From an uncultured Clostridia bacterium (GTDB lineage Bacteria > Bacillota > Clostridia > TANB77 > CAG-508), in the NCBI GenBank assembly GCA_947628885.1, contig CANRBO010000001.1:1-42043 (forward strand): 42,043 nt of DNA. The letters run 5' to 3'. Shown here one piece after another: positions 5,855 to 16,600 of this stretch. The notes under the pieces were generated by a model. It was not told the origin of the DNA. It ran no database searches and saw only the letters and a program-made list of their open reading frames with translations. Position 1 is the first letter of the stretch. Every line of letters starts with the position of its first letter. The translations under genes and the position numbers were made by a program.

Positions 5855-8287
5855 CTATTTTTTTATGACTTTTACAACCATTACACTCATATCATCTTTT
5901 GGCTTGCCTACACAGTTGTCTATAGCTTCTTTTAAGATTATATTGGCAATCCTTTCAGGTACATCAGTTTGTATATCTTCTAGCAAATATTTTAACCACA
6001 AATCTCTGTTAGCATATTCAATACTTGAGTCTAATATTCCGTCACTGCACATTACTATAATGTCGCCATTTTCAAGGTCTTTATCATATATATCTACTTT
6101 TATATCGTTCATAATTCCGGTAGGAAGTGAATTTGATTTTATTAAACTTACATTTCTATTTTTCTTTATATAAGTAGGACATGCTGCGCTTTTTATTAGT
6201 TGTATATTTCCTGCATACAAGTCTAGTATACTTAAATCTAAAGTAGCATAGCTATCTTCTTTATTGGCTGTTAAAATGGCGGAATTGATGAGTCTTAAAG
6301 ATGTTTCTTTTTCAAATCCTGAACTTAGCAATCTTTCTAACATACTTATTGCTATTTTACTATTTTTTTCAGCATCCTTTCCTGTTCCCATACCGTCGCT
6401 TATTGCAAATAAATATTTTCCGTCTCCAAGTCTTACACTTGACATCATATCTCCTGATACAGTTTCTCCGTCTTTTTTTGCTTTTGCAATGCCGGTTTGT
6501 AGTAAAAAGTTATCATCTGAAATATATGTATATACGCAAGTATCTCTATTCAATCTAATTCCACATTTTTGGTCTTGTACTGTTAGTCTTTCTCCGAGTG
6601 CACTTGAGATTCCTTTAGATATTTGCTTAATTGGGCATAGCTTTCCTGCCATATCATCACATGCATCAGTATATGCGTTTATTATAAATCTTCCGGAATT
6701 TTCTCTTCTGATTTTTAAATCTTTTATCTCTATATTTTTGTCTTTTAGAGTTTTTATTATTTTTTCTTTTTGTAATTTGAATTCGTCGTTGTCTGTTTCT
6801 ATCATATCGTCTGTAATGTTTTCTATTGCGGTTTTAACCGTTTTTAATTGGTCAGACATATTCTTATTTGCTTCATCTAATTTTTTCTGCCATACAAGAT
6901 TTACTTTGCAAATTCTATATGCTGAGTTTATTGCTTTAAGCATCTCTCTAATTTCTTTTTCTTCTACTTCATTTGCCACCATGTCATCTGAGCTCATTAA
7001 ATAAGTATTATGCTTTGCAAATATACTAATAATCGCATTTTGAGTAAGAATACCATTTTCCATTAGATTATCGAATATATCTTTTAATATTTTTCCGTCA
7101 TCATTATAAATATCATCATATAAAAGGTTGTCTTCCATGCCTTCCAATGATTTCATCACTTCATCTTCAAAGGTTTCTTCATTTTTTTCATAAAGCTCGT
7201 CCTGCTTATAATTATTAGCAATATCTGAAATAGTTTTTGATATGCTATTAAGTTTTATCAATGCTTCATCATTACCTTCTAATACTCTTCCCGCTTCAGG
7301 CAAAAGCTTTGTTTGTGGGATTATTTTATCTATATTTATTTTTGTACTTTTTGGTACTGCTAGTAATCCAACTGATGCGATTAAAATTTCCTGAAACATA
7401 ATTATATCAGCTGCTCCACCATTTGCACTATATGCTATAAGTATATTTCCAAGTGCAAATCCTATTATTACTCCAATTTTTCCGAATCTATTTAATAATC
7501 CTGCCAACATACCTGATATTGCATACGTTGCTATTAAGGCCACATTTCCGTCTCCAATTATACCTAAAACGATTCCTACTGTAGTTCCACTAATTCCACC
7601 TACTAATATGCCATTTCTCCACCCTAAAACTAACACTATAAAAATACATATTATATTTCTTAGTGAAAATGAAAATAACTGCACATTACTTAGAGAAATC
7701 GTTGCAATAGCTATAAGTAAACTAGCTCCAATCACTTCTTCTATTGAAAAAACTTTTTTAATTCCATACTGCTCTATCACATCTAACGAATTTACAAATA
7801 TTTTGTAGAAAATATAACTTGCAACACTTGTCGTTACAGCCACTAGCAAATCGTAGAAGTAAAATCCCCTAAATATCATTGCAATAGCTTGTACTACAAA
7901 TATTGAAATAAAAAGATATCCTCCTAATCTGATTTTTTCATTTTCTTCTTCTCTTCTAGCAGGCTTTTTAACTAAAACCATAAATAACATCAAAATTGAA
8001 GAAAATACAAATAGAAGGGTATTACTACCACCGAATTTTATAGCTGTTCCCAAAAGACTTGCTAAATATACTACTGCAATTGGCACTCCATTACTTATAC
8101 TTGCGGCAACCATAGCTAGTCCAAATGGTGCAATTACAGTTTGATCAACTCCGAATCCAACCATTGATAACATTAAAGTTAATATGTATATAAAAATATT
8201 TTGAATACTAAAAATTTTTGAAAGTACTTCTTTTAAATTAATATTTTCCCTATTTTCTTCATAATCTCTTGAAATATTTTGTAACAT
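5855..8287 (-). CDS. spoIIE: Stage II sporulation protein E (PP2C phosphatase)
   Basis: 810 residues, close to the usual ~830. SpoIIE sits at the polar division septum and dephosphorylates SpoIIAA, releasing sigma-F in the forespore. The N-terminal ~330 residues hold about ten membrane helices. A linker with coiled-coil character (about 340-560) corresponds to the FtsZ-interaction/regulatory region. The C-terminal PP2C domain shows SGD near 612, the metal-binding DGMGTGK at about 631-637, CSDGILDS near 745 and KDDMSVMVV close to the end. ATG 8287 is preferred over an in-frame GTG at 8296 because AGAGGTGG sits 5 bases before the ATG and overlaps the GTG. It is expressed from a Spo0A-type promoter (8317-8349). 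Confidence 0.95.
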   Translation of the reverse strand: MLQNISRDYEENRENINLKEVLSKIFSIQNIFIYILTLMLSMVGFGVDQTVIAPFGLAMVAASISNGVPIAVVYLASLLGTAIKFGGSNTLLFVFSSILMLFMVLVKKPARREEENEKIRLGGYLFISIFVVQAIAMIFRGFYFYDLLVAVTTSVASYIFYKIFVNSLDVIEQYGIKKVFSIEEVIGASLLIAIATISLSNVQLFSFSLRNIICIFIVLVLGWRNGILVGGISGTTVGIVLGIIGDGNVALIATYAISGMLAGLLNRFGKIGVIIGFALGNILIAYSANGGAADIIMFQEILIASVGLLAVPKSTKINIDKIIPQTKLLPEAGRVLEGNDEALIKLNSISKTISDIANNYKQDELYEKNEETFEDEVMKSLEGMEDNLLYDDIYNDDGKILKDIFDNLMENGILTQNAIISIFAKHNTYLMSSDDMVANEVEEKEIREMLKAINSAYRICKVNLVWQKKLDEANKNMSDQLKTVKTAIENITDDMIETDNDEFKLQKEKIIKTLKDKNIEIKDLKIRRENSGRFIINAYTDACDDMAGKLCPIKQISKGISSALGERLTVQDQKCGIRLNRDTCVYTYISDDNFLLQTGIAKAKKDGETVSGDMMSSVRLGDGKYLFAISDGMGTGKDAEKNSKIAISMLERLLSSGFEKETSLRLINSAILTANKEDSYATLDLSILDLYAGNIQLIKSAACPTYIKKNRNVSLIKSNSLPTGIMNDIKVDIYDKDLENGDIIVMCSDGILDSSIEYANRDLWLKYLLEDIQTDVPERIANIILKEAIDNCVGKPKDDMSVMVVKVIKK

Positions 8288-8316
8288 CCTTACCACCTCT
8301 AACTTTCTTAGCTTAG

Positions 8317-8349
8317 ATTGTAATACAAGCTTTTTAATTTTTTTGTCAA
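8317..8349 (-). promoter_or_regulatory. spoIIE promoter with Spo0A-box-like sequences
   Basis: Minus strand TTGACA (8344-8349) and TACAAT (8317-8322), separated by 21 bases. This unusually long spacing is known for Spo0A-dependent sigma-A promoters such as B. subtilis spoIIE. TTTGACA overlapping the -35 matches the reverse 0A-box TTCGACA in 6 of 7 positions, and TGTCGTA (8376-8382) matches TGTCGAA in 6 of 7. A TATTAC at 18 bases is an alternative -10. Confidence 0.5.
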
Positions 8350-8440
8350 AATTACGTACCTATGCTAAAAAAGTCTACGACATTTTGTGATATATTTTTT
8401 TCTTATTTTATATTAATTTATTCAAAATTACAAGAGTTTC

Positions 8441-8475
8441 TAAAAAAACAGTGGACTATTTTGTAATCCACTGTT
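8441..8475 (-). terminator. Intrinsic terminator of the A2-B2 surface module
   Basis: Arms AACAGTGGA (8447-8455) and TCCACTGTT (8467-8475) with an 11-base loop, followed on the minus strand by a run of seven T. It lies 39 bases after the stop of the B2 gene. Confidence 0.8.
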
Positions 8476-8513
8476 ATTTTTAAACACTATATTGTTGTGT
8501 TATCTCAAGATAA

Positions 8514-11500
8514 TTATATTATCTTTTTGATAAACAATACTCCTGCGACTAAAATCATTATTGCTGCAGCTGCTAGCATAATTACCAATACATAATTTCT
8601 GTTTTCACCAGTTGGTGGTAATATTACTATCTTTTGACTGCTGTCTGCATCAATTTCTGAAGGTGTAACCAAATCAATTGTTGTATAAATTTCTTCACTT
8701 GCATCATCTCCTAATGACTGGTCTGACATTTCTTGGTTTCCTGATATTGAGTAAGCCATTTTTCTTCCTTGAGAGTTTGATGTAGCAACAATTTCTGCTA
8801 AGTTATTATATACAAAGTTTCCTTCGCCGGTATTTGATAATAATGCTGATATTACAAGCTTTGTAGATGATGTAGAATTATCTTCATCAAATAATGCTGG
8901 TAGTAATTCTGATGATAACTTATCTGTTGTTATCATTGTATTATATGTTGATGCTTGAGGTAGATATGCTCTATTTACTAAGTCGCTATCTAATTTTGAT
9001 TCGTCTACTAACAATTCTCCATTATCTTGTAATGTTGATGATTTGATTATGTCTTGTGCATTTGTAACTTTCCAGTTAGAATCTACATCTTGATAATTTT
9101 CATCAAATCTTGCCAAATTAGATACATAGTCTATAATTTCTTTTGCATTAGTTGTTGATACTTTGCCTGCGTCATTTGGATATAATGATTTTCCTGTATA
9201 GTAGAATTGTTTATCTAAGTAATCAACTTCTCCTACGTTTTGTACTGATATATCATAAGTAGCTTCTATTGTAGCTCCTGCAATTAATTCTTCATCCATA
9301 TATGCCTGTATTAACTCTGGTAGTTCTTTAGAATTTCTTGCTACTTCATATCCGTCTAATCTAAATCCATTATATTTTACACTATGTCCATTATGTTGTG
9401 CAAAGAATAAGTTGTTTACTGATTGTGTTGTGTCGAATAATGGTTGTCTATTAGCAAGTATTAATTTAAAGTTTGTAATTTCTTTATTTAGTTTTAATTG
9501 TGCTTTTGGTCTTTCTTGTAGTCCTAAATCAATATCTCCTATTGTGTAATCTATTTTATTATTGTTTCCTTGATTTTCAGTAGCACGTGTATTATATTCT
9601 ATTTCTGTATCTATAATACCAGTTTCAGCAACCATTGCTGTATTTTGTTTTAATTGATTTATCTTTTCTTCTTGTGCTTTTCTTTGTTCTTCTATAGAGC
9701 TATATTCATATGTTCCAAGGCTTTCAAATGAATCTAGGATTTCTGCTCTATTATTTAATAATGTTTTATCATTTGCTCCCATAGACCAATTATTTACTTT
9801 TTCTCTATAACTATATACGTCTTTTGCATCTGATGCACCTTGTACATTAGCACTTGCTCCTATGTCATAATAGTACATTGAAGATTTATTTGACCAATTA
9901 TTCTCGTTTTGAGATTCGTAATCTTTATATCCTCTTATTCCATTATAACTTGTGTCTTGATTTATTTCTGTTTGATATGTTGTTGATTTATAATCTTGAC
10001 CATTATAAGATTTTGCATTTAGACCTTTTTTGCCTATTAGTGTATTTACACTATTTTCATTATTTAGTAATACTGTGTCTTCGTGGTCTCCATAAGTAAA
10101 TCTAATGTAGAAATCTCCTGCTGGTACAGATTTAAATGCATATGTTCCATTATTTCCTATATTGTCTGATGATACATGGAATATTCCCGGTCCTGTAAGA
10201 ATTACTTTTGATGAACCTATACCACTAAAGTATCTGTCATTATTTTCACTAACTTTTACTAACTGTCCGTTTCCGTCATAATCAAATGTTGTGGTTCCCC
10301 AAACTTTTTCTCCAATATAATTTCCTAAGAATATACCGTTGTTATCAACATTTTGTACAAGTTCAACTAATTCGACTTTAACACCATTTATTAATGTTTC
10401 TCCGTCTTCATGTTTACCATTTCCAACTACAGCCTTATCGTTTGTAACATTTCTTTCATCTTCATAAACATATCCTGATAATATCCTAGAGTCATTTTCT
10501 GTATTCTTTATTATTACCTTGATATTTGGTGCCTTATCTGTATCTGTTTCAAGTCTGTTTTCTACTTGGCTGGTTGTTGATGATCTTAAGTCTCCCTCGT
10601 TTGTTAAATCAACTGCTTGTAAACTTCCTGCTTTAGATTGTGTAGCTATAATTCCTGCTGTTTTTCCTGATACTGAAGCATCTACTCTTCCATTATTTTG
10701 TTGTAAATAATTTGGAATACTTGCATTTGGTCCATAATATGTAGAATATCCATTGATTTCTGCTATATTACGTTTTCCAACTGTTACTGTTCCTGCATTT
10801 AAGTCTTGGTCTAATTTAACTTTTCCTGTTGCTGGGTCATTATTTACCTTAAATGTTAGATACATTGTTACAGTTTCTCCTGGAGTCAATCTATCACTTC
10901 CTGATGCTGACTTAATTCCAGTAATATATAATGAACTGTAATTGTAGTTTCCATTTGAAAGAGTTTTGTTTGCTTCTCTATCTGCGAAACTTGTCTTATT
11001 GCTTACAACTAAATTACTATTTGGTAATTTGTTTCCTTTCTTGTCTCCTATAAATGAATTTACATATGTTTCTGTAACATTTCCATTTTCATCATATCTA
11101 TTATATGTGTTTAATGTATATGTTCCATTTGCATTTAATGTTCCGTCAAATGTATATTGATCTGCATCGTAGTAATCAACAATCTCATTAATTGATGCAT
11201 CTAATGTTGGAGAAGCATTTAATACTATAATTCTGTATGTTACATACACTTGAATATTTTTAGCTGGAGTACTTTCATCATTATATAGATATTCTGAAGG
11301 ACGTACCTCTCTAGAATATGCATATGCACCATTGTATAATTCATCTGCTGCTCTAACTTCTATATTCCATGTTCCGTCGTTATTTGCATCCTTTTTAGCA
11401 TACTTGTATTCTTGTGATTTTCCGTTTACAATAACAGTTGCTTTATAAACGTCTTTTTCTAATTTTACTTCTTCATTTTCTCTTTCTGTTATTCCGAAAT

Positions 11501-13649
11501 CTACATATCTACTTTGATCTGATTTTTTAGTATATAAATATGAATATACTTCGCCTTGACCAAATGTTACTGTTTCAACATTATCAGGTGGGTTATTTAA
11601 ATCTTCTAGTACAAATCTATCATATACTGGATATTGTACTAGAGATGTACCACTTGTTAATGGATCATCTACATGGGTTGTTGCCTCTATCATACAATCT
11701 TTGATAAATGTTACAACACCTGCACAGTCAACACTTCCAACTCCCTTAGATTGTAACCATTTTGTAAGTTCTGTATAAGCTTTATCATAAGAACCTTGAG
11801 ATACAACATATTTTAAGAATTGGTTCCATGCATCACCATATGTTAATGCTATTATTTTTCCTTCATTATCTTTTCCATTTTCAATGTACTCGCCATTATC
11901 TCGTGCAAGTTTTGTTTGTAATCCATAAGATTTATGCCATTGACCATTTATCTTATAGTTCTTTGGAGTTGAATCTATTTTTCCAAATCTACTATTAAAT
12001 GAGTCTCTTGAAATATCTTGTCCGTTTGAATATCCACCTGTCAAATTATTCTTATAATATGTAGTTTGATATAATTGTCCATTATATACAAATTTTACAT
12101 AATATTTTATTAATGGATTTAAGTTAGAGAAATGATATTTACCATTAGCATCTGTTATAGTTGTTGCAACTAAATTGTTATTTTCATCATATAATCTAAC
12201 TTCCATGCCGGCAAATGGAGTATCATTAGCTGATCTTACACCTGAAATGATTAGAGTTTTTACTTCTCCTAAGTCTTGCCATACATTTCCACCTAATTCC
12301 ATTAAGAAGCTTTTTGCTCCCATTAGAGGTGAACCATAATCTTCTTTTGCTACTACTGCTACTTTAACTTCGCCTTCATCTTTCCACTCAGCTCTTATAC
12401 CAGCATCTGCTGAAGCTTCAATTCCTATTTTTATAAGCTCTTGTAACCTAGTTGGTATTTCTATTTCTGCTTTGTATTTGAAAGATTTTACATAGTAATA
12501 ATGATGTTGATATCCTGTAATACGTCCGTTTGAATCATATATTGGATCTTCCCATGAATCGGTTCCGTCTGTTACTTCACAATTAATTATTTTTAAATCC
12601 ATGCTAGCGAACTCATTTCCTTTATCAGTTAGAGTTCCTGTTAAAGCCATACCAAATTGTTCATCAAATATATTTCCTGGAATATTTGCAGGATCGAAGT
12701 TATCTGATACTTCTAGTCTTAAATTAACATCATTTATATATCCTTCTACTGTTCCCTTTGAACCTATATAAACTGAACCTGTTCCGTCTACTTCTTTAAT
12801 ATATTTTATTCCTATTCCTGGATTTATTTTTGTAACACCTTGATTAGGTTTAAATCTGATGTAGAATTCTTTTCCAAACCCAGGGAATTGAATCTCCTTA
12901 CCATTTTTGTCAAGTATTTTGATACTAGTTCCGTCTATTCCTGTTATTTCAAATGATGCAAAAGGTACTATGTCAGAATATTCATTAATTCTAGCTAATT
13001 CATTATAAAATATAGTTTTAGCTTCTGGTGTAGAATCTAATCCAGTTGTTTTTACATCTAACTTGTAAGGTCCAACTGTGTAATAATCATTTACTGAATC
13101 TACTAGAACTCTGCATTTATCTGAAGTACTAGAAAATTCTATTTTTCCGTCCTTATTAAGAATTCCATAATAGAATTGTGCATATTGCTCTGCTCTAGCT
13201 TGTAACTTTGACTTCAATGTGTTGTTTGAATCTTTAACAGCATAGTCTAAAAGCATACCTTGAAATTTCTCTGAATCTTTGTATTGATCTGATGCCCAAA
13301 TTATCTGCTGTATTGCTTCTTCATCCCAATTGTTAGTCTGAATAGCTGTATAAATGGCAAATGCAACACTTTGTTCTAATTTGATGTCTTTATTATAGCT
13401 ATAGTCAATTTCCCTTGAAGATGCATCCATACCACTTACATTTTCAATCCAGTATGATCTAAGGTGATCAATACAGAATAAATATGCATCATTTAGATAA
13501 GCTTCTGCTTCCGGAGATTTAATTGATAAATTCTTATTATCCGAGCTATAAACTGTAGTTGAGCCATATACAGATTTACCTATCAGCCATACAATTGCAG
13601 TAACGATTATCATTAGTAAAATTTTAGATTTTTTACTACTTAATCTCAT
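8514..13649 (-). CDS. Giant surface adhesin B2: thioester domain, SdrD-B-like repeats, LPPTG anchor
   Basis: 1711 residues. The N-terminal hydrophobic signal (about 9-28) is followed by a predicted thioester domain. Cys59 (YLFCIDH) and Gln114 (QQIIW, Gln four residues before Trp118) match the Cys and Q-x-x-I-W pair of TQXA/thioester adhesins, which bind host amines covalently. Two SdrD-B-like carboxypeptidase-like domains follow: near 470-540 (GMEVRLYDENN…TDANGKYHFSNL) and near 1130-1300 (LSGYVYEDERN…GVKVELVELV). The C-terminus has a cell-wall sorting signal: LPPTGE, a hydrophobic helix, then KKII. A sortase would be needed but is not in the window. The start lies 2 bases after the A2 stop, so translation is probably coupled. 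Its paralogue is B1. Confidence 0.85.
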   Translation of the reverse strand: MRLSSKKSKILLMIIVTAIVWLIGKSVYGSTTVYSSDNKNLSIKSPEAEAYLNDAYLFCIDHLRSYWIENVSGMDASSREIDYSYNKDIKLEQSVAFAIYTAIQTNNWDEEAIQQIIWASDQYKDSEKFQGMLLDYAVKDSNNTLKSKLQARAEQYAQFYYGILNKDGKIEFSSTSDKCRVLVDSVNDYYTVGPYKLDVKTTGLDSTPEAKTIFYNELARINEYSDIVPFASFEITGIDGTSIKILDKNGKEIQFPGFGKEFYIRFKPNQGVTKINPGIGIKYIKEVDGTGSVYIGSKGTVEGYINDVNLRLEVSDNFDPANIPGNIFDEQFGMALTGTLTDKGNEFASMDLKIINCEVTDGTDSWEDPIYDSNGRITGYQHHYYYVKSFKYKAEIEIPTRLQELIKIGIEASADAGIRAEWKDEGEVKVAVVAKEDYGSPLMGAKSFLMELGGNVWQDLGEVKTLIISGVRSANDTPFAGMEVRLYDENNNLVATTITDANGKYHFSNLNPLIKYYVKFVYNGQLYQTTYYKNNLTGGYSNGQDISRDSFNSRFGKIDSTPKNYKINGQWHKSYGLQTKLARDNGEYIENGKDNEGKIIALTYGDAWNQFLKYVVSQGSYDKAYTELTKWLQSKGVGSVDCAGVVTFIKDCMIEATTHVDDPLTSGTSLVQYPVYDRFVLEDLNNPPDNVETVTFGQGEVYSYLYTKKSDQSRYVDFGITERENEEVKLEKDVYKATVIVNGKSQEYKYAKKDANNDGTWNIEVRAADELYNGAYAYSREVRPSEYLYNDESTPAKNIQVYVTYRIIVLNASPTLDASINEIVDYYDADQYTFDGTLNANGTYTLNTYNRYDENGNVTETYVNSFIGDKKGNKLPNSNLVVSNKTSFADREANKTLSNGNYNYSSLYITGIKSASGSDRLTPGETVTMYLTFKVNNDPATGKVKLDQDLNAGTVTVGKRNIAEINGYSTYYGPNASIPNYLQQNNGRVDASVSGKTAGIIATQSKAGSLQAVDLTNEGDLRSSTTSQVENRLETDTDKAPNIKVIIKNTENDSRILSGYVYEDERNVTNDKAVVGNGKHEDGETLINGVKVELVELVQNVDNNGIFLGNYIGEKVWGTTTFDYDGNGQLVKVSENNDRYFSGIGSSKVILTGPGIFHVSSDNIGNNGTYAFKSVPAGDFYIRFTYGDHEDTVLLNNENSVNTLIGKKGLNAKSYNGQDYKSTTYQTEINQDTSYNGIRGYKDYESQNENNWSNKSSMYYYDIGASANVQGASDAKDVYSYREKVNNWSMGANDKTLLNNRAEILDSFESLGTYEYSSIEEQRKAQEEKINQLKQNTAMVAETGIIDTEIEYNTRATENQGNNNKIDYTIGDIDLGLQERPKAQLKLNKEITNFKLILANRQPLFDTTQSVNNLFFAQHNGHSVKYNGFRLDGYEVARNSKELPELIQAYMDEELIAGATIEATYDISVQNVGEVDYLDKQFYYTGKSLYPNDAGKVSTTNAKEIIDYVSNLARFDENYQDVDSNWKVTNAQDIIKSSTLQDNGELLVDESKLDSDLVNRAYLPQASTYNTMITTDKLSSELLPALFDEDNSTSSTKLVISALLSNTGEGNFVYNNLAEIVATSNSQGRKMAYSISGNQEMSDQSLGDDASEEIYTTIDLVTPSEIDADSSQKIVILPPTGENRNYVLVIMLAAAAIMILVAGVLFIKKII

Positions 13650-13651
13650 TG

Positions 13652-16600
13652 CTATCTCCTTTCTATATAATTATACATTTTGTTTATAATATGTTTTTTG
13701 ACTTCATATATTGCTATACCTAATATTGCTAATATTCCTATAGTAATTCCTGTAAATGATGCTATTTCTTTACCTGTTGCCATACCTATTACAACATCTG
13801 CTGATGATTTGTCATCTACTGCATCTTGGGTATTTCCAGCATTTGCATCAATATCTTCTAGTCCATATTCATTATAATACATTGCTATTTCTGCAGTGTT
13901 TCTAACTGTACCTGTATTTTCTCCTGACATCTTTCTGCTTAATACTAATGTTAATACTGCAGTTTCTCCTGGATTAATTAATGTATTTGCTAAGCTTGTA
14001 TTATAAGCATTTCCGTCTTGTCCTAGATACCATGAACTGTTTAGTTCTGAGTTAAATGTCATACCTTCAGGAACATAATCAATAACTGATTTAGCATATC
14101 CTGATACTTGACCTTTGTTCTCAACACTAATCTTATATTCGATTAATACTGTTGCGAACTCTACATTAGCAGTTGCTAATTCAACTTTAGCTACTGATAA
14201 ATCATTTTGATCATAAACTTTTGTCTCTGCCTTAGTATTTGTTACAGTTATTCTTGATATTGTTTTACTAATATCTAAATCAAATATTCTGTTTCTAACT
14301 AATCCTAAGTCTATATTATAGATATTTGCATTATCTATTTTTATTTCATCAGTTATAGCAACTTCTTTTTCATCCATTTTAGCTGTTACAAAATCTGAAT
14401 TCTCTGATTCTGATATATCAGCTACTTTATATGGTGCTACCCCATAATTTAATCCGTCTATTTCAACAACAACTATATAACTTCCTGGATTTACATTTAC
14501 AAAAATGTATACTCCTGATTGATTTGTTGTTGTTACTAATTCTTTACCGTCAACATCTTTTGCTATTTTTCCGGTTTGTTTGTCATATAATCTAACAGTT
14601 AAACCTGATACTTTTTCTTCTGCCTGTTCTTTTCTACCATTTGTATTTGCATCTAACCATGCTGTTCCACTAACTTTATAAGTTCCTTCTTTAGTTACAA
14701 CATCATCTAAGTCTTCGTTACCTGTTCCTGGTGTTCCACTTGGTTCTGTACTTGGACCAACCGAACTATCTGATGTTCCAACAATTTTATGTGTTAGTGT
14801 ATTAGTATTTATAGATTTTTCTCCATATTTTATAGTTGCAGTGTTTTGTATGTCTTCTACTCTACCTTTTTGTAACATATATGGTAATGCTCTAATTGTT
14901 AATCTTGCTGTTTGTGATGCTTCTATATCTAATGATACTAATATGTCTGCTGAACCTGCATCTTGTTGTTTTGTTCCATTTGCATCTTGTATTTCATAAC
15001 CTAATACACCTAATGCTGATGCAATAGTATCTTTTACAGTAACTGTAACCTTTTCACTTCCATTATTTTTTACATCAATATAATATTCCATATCATCATT
15101 GTCGCTCATATTTCCTTCAGGAATATTGCTTGATAATGATGCTGTTATAGTCTCTTTAATTACTTTGTATGAGATTGTATTAACTTTTGATTCTCCTTGC
15201 ATACCTTCGCAAGTTACACTACTTGTTATATTTATTTGTTCTTCATTTCCAATATTATCTGCCTCAAGCTTAATTGTCAAACCGTCTGTTGCTCCTGGTT
15301 TTATAGTATCTCTCTTGTATGTTAGTGTATGGCTTGATTCATCATAATTGTACTCTGTATTCTCATTATTTAAAACTGCTACTATTTTTAATTGTCTAGG
15401 TATAACAATTTTAGCCACTACATTATTTTTTGCTTCATAGTTAGCATTTCTAATATCTAGGCAATAATTGATTTCATCACCTTTGCTAACTGATTTGTTA
15501 GCTTTATCTGATGTTGCTAATGTTTCAATATCACCTTTTACAACATTTACTGTTATTTGTGCTGTAACATTTCCGTCTAATTTTTCTGCACTAACTGCTG
15601 ACATGATTTTTTGTTCTGTTACTTCATTTTCAACTCCAGTAATTGTTTGAACTACTGCTAAAATATATTCTACTGTTTTTGTTTCACCTATATTAAGTGT
15701 TTCTATTGTAGAGCTTAATGTTTTAGTATTGTAGTCATAAGTATATTTTGGAATATCTGTAATTCCATAAGTTTCATTTATTAGAGCAATTCCAGCTGGT
15801 AAATTAATATCAACTTTTACATTATCTGCAACGTCTTTTCCGTCGTTTCTAATATTTAGTCTGTATTTAATTAATTTACCTTCTTTAACTTGACCGCCAT
15901 TTTGTATTTGACTGCCTGTTGTAAATTCAGTAACTATTGGTTCTAACTTAATGTCAGGTATTTCTCCTGTAGTCAAACCAACTGCTTTAGCTAAGACAAC
16001 ATCTTTAGATTGTCCTTGCTCTGCGTTATTATTATAATATACTGCATATGTAGATTTAGCTGTATTTCCATATTGTAGGTTTTCAGGAACTTTTACACTG
16101 TAATCAAAAGTCATTGATGATATTTGTTCTACAGGTCCATTTGCAACTATTTTATATGCTTTTGAATTTTCACTATATGTATTTGTCCATGAACTTCCTT
16201 CAACTGTTTCGTTTGCATTTTCACTATATAATACATTTGCATCTAATCCATTTACATTTACTGTACTTGCTAATTTTGTATCAAAGTTTGAACCCAAATC
16301 GTTCTCATTTGCATCTTTGTTTCCGCTAGTTGGTAATGTTCCTAAAATAGTAACTCCTGTTGCCTCATGACCTAGGTTATTCACAATTGTTCCACTTATT
16401 GTTACATTTTTTTCTGTATCATTTGCTTGGATTTTAGAAATCTTTTCTTCTCCTTCTTGTGCTGTTACTTTCTCTCCATTTACTTCTAATGAGTTAGTTG
16501 TAACAAATCCAGTAGGAGCAACTATTCCTATATTTTCTTGTACTTGATTATTTTCTCCAGTTTCTCCATTTGCATAATCTAGTGTAATAATGCCTTCAGT

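Noticed and set aside
6264..7004. 246-codon plus-strand ORF
   Set aside because: Antisense to spoIIE, hydrophobic by composition only, no ribosome site or recognisable domain.
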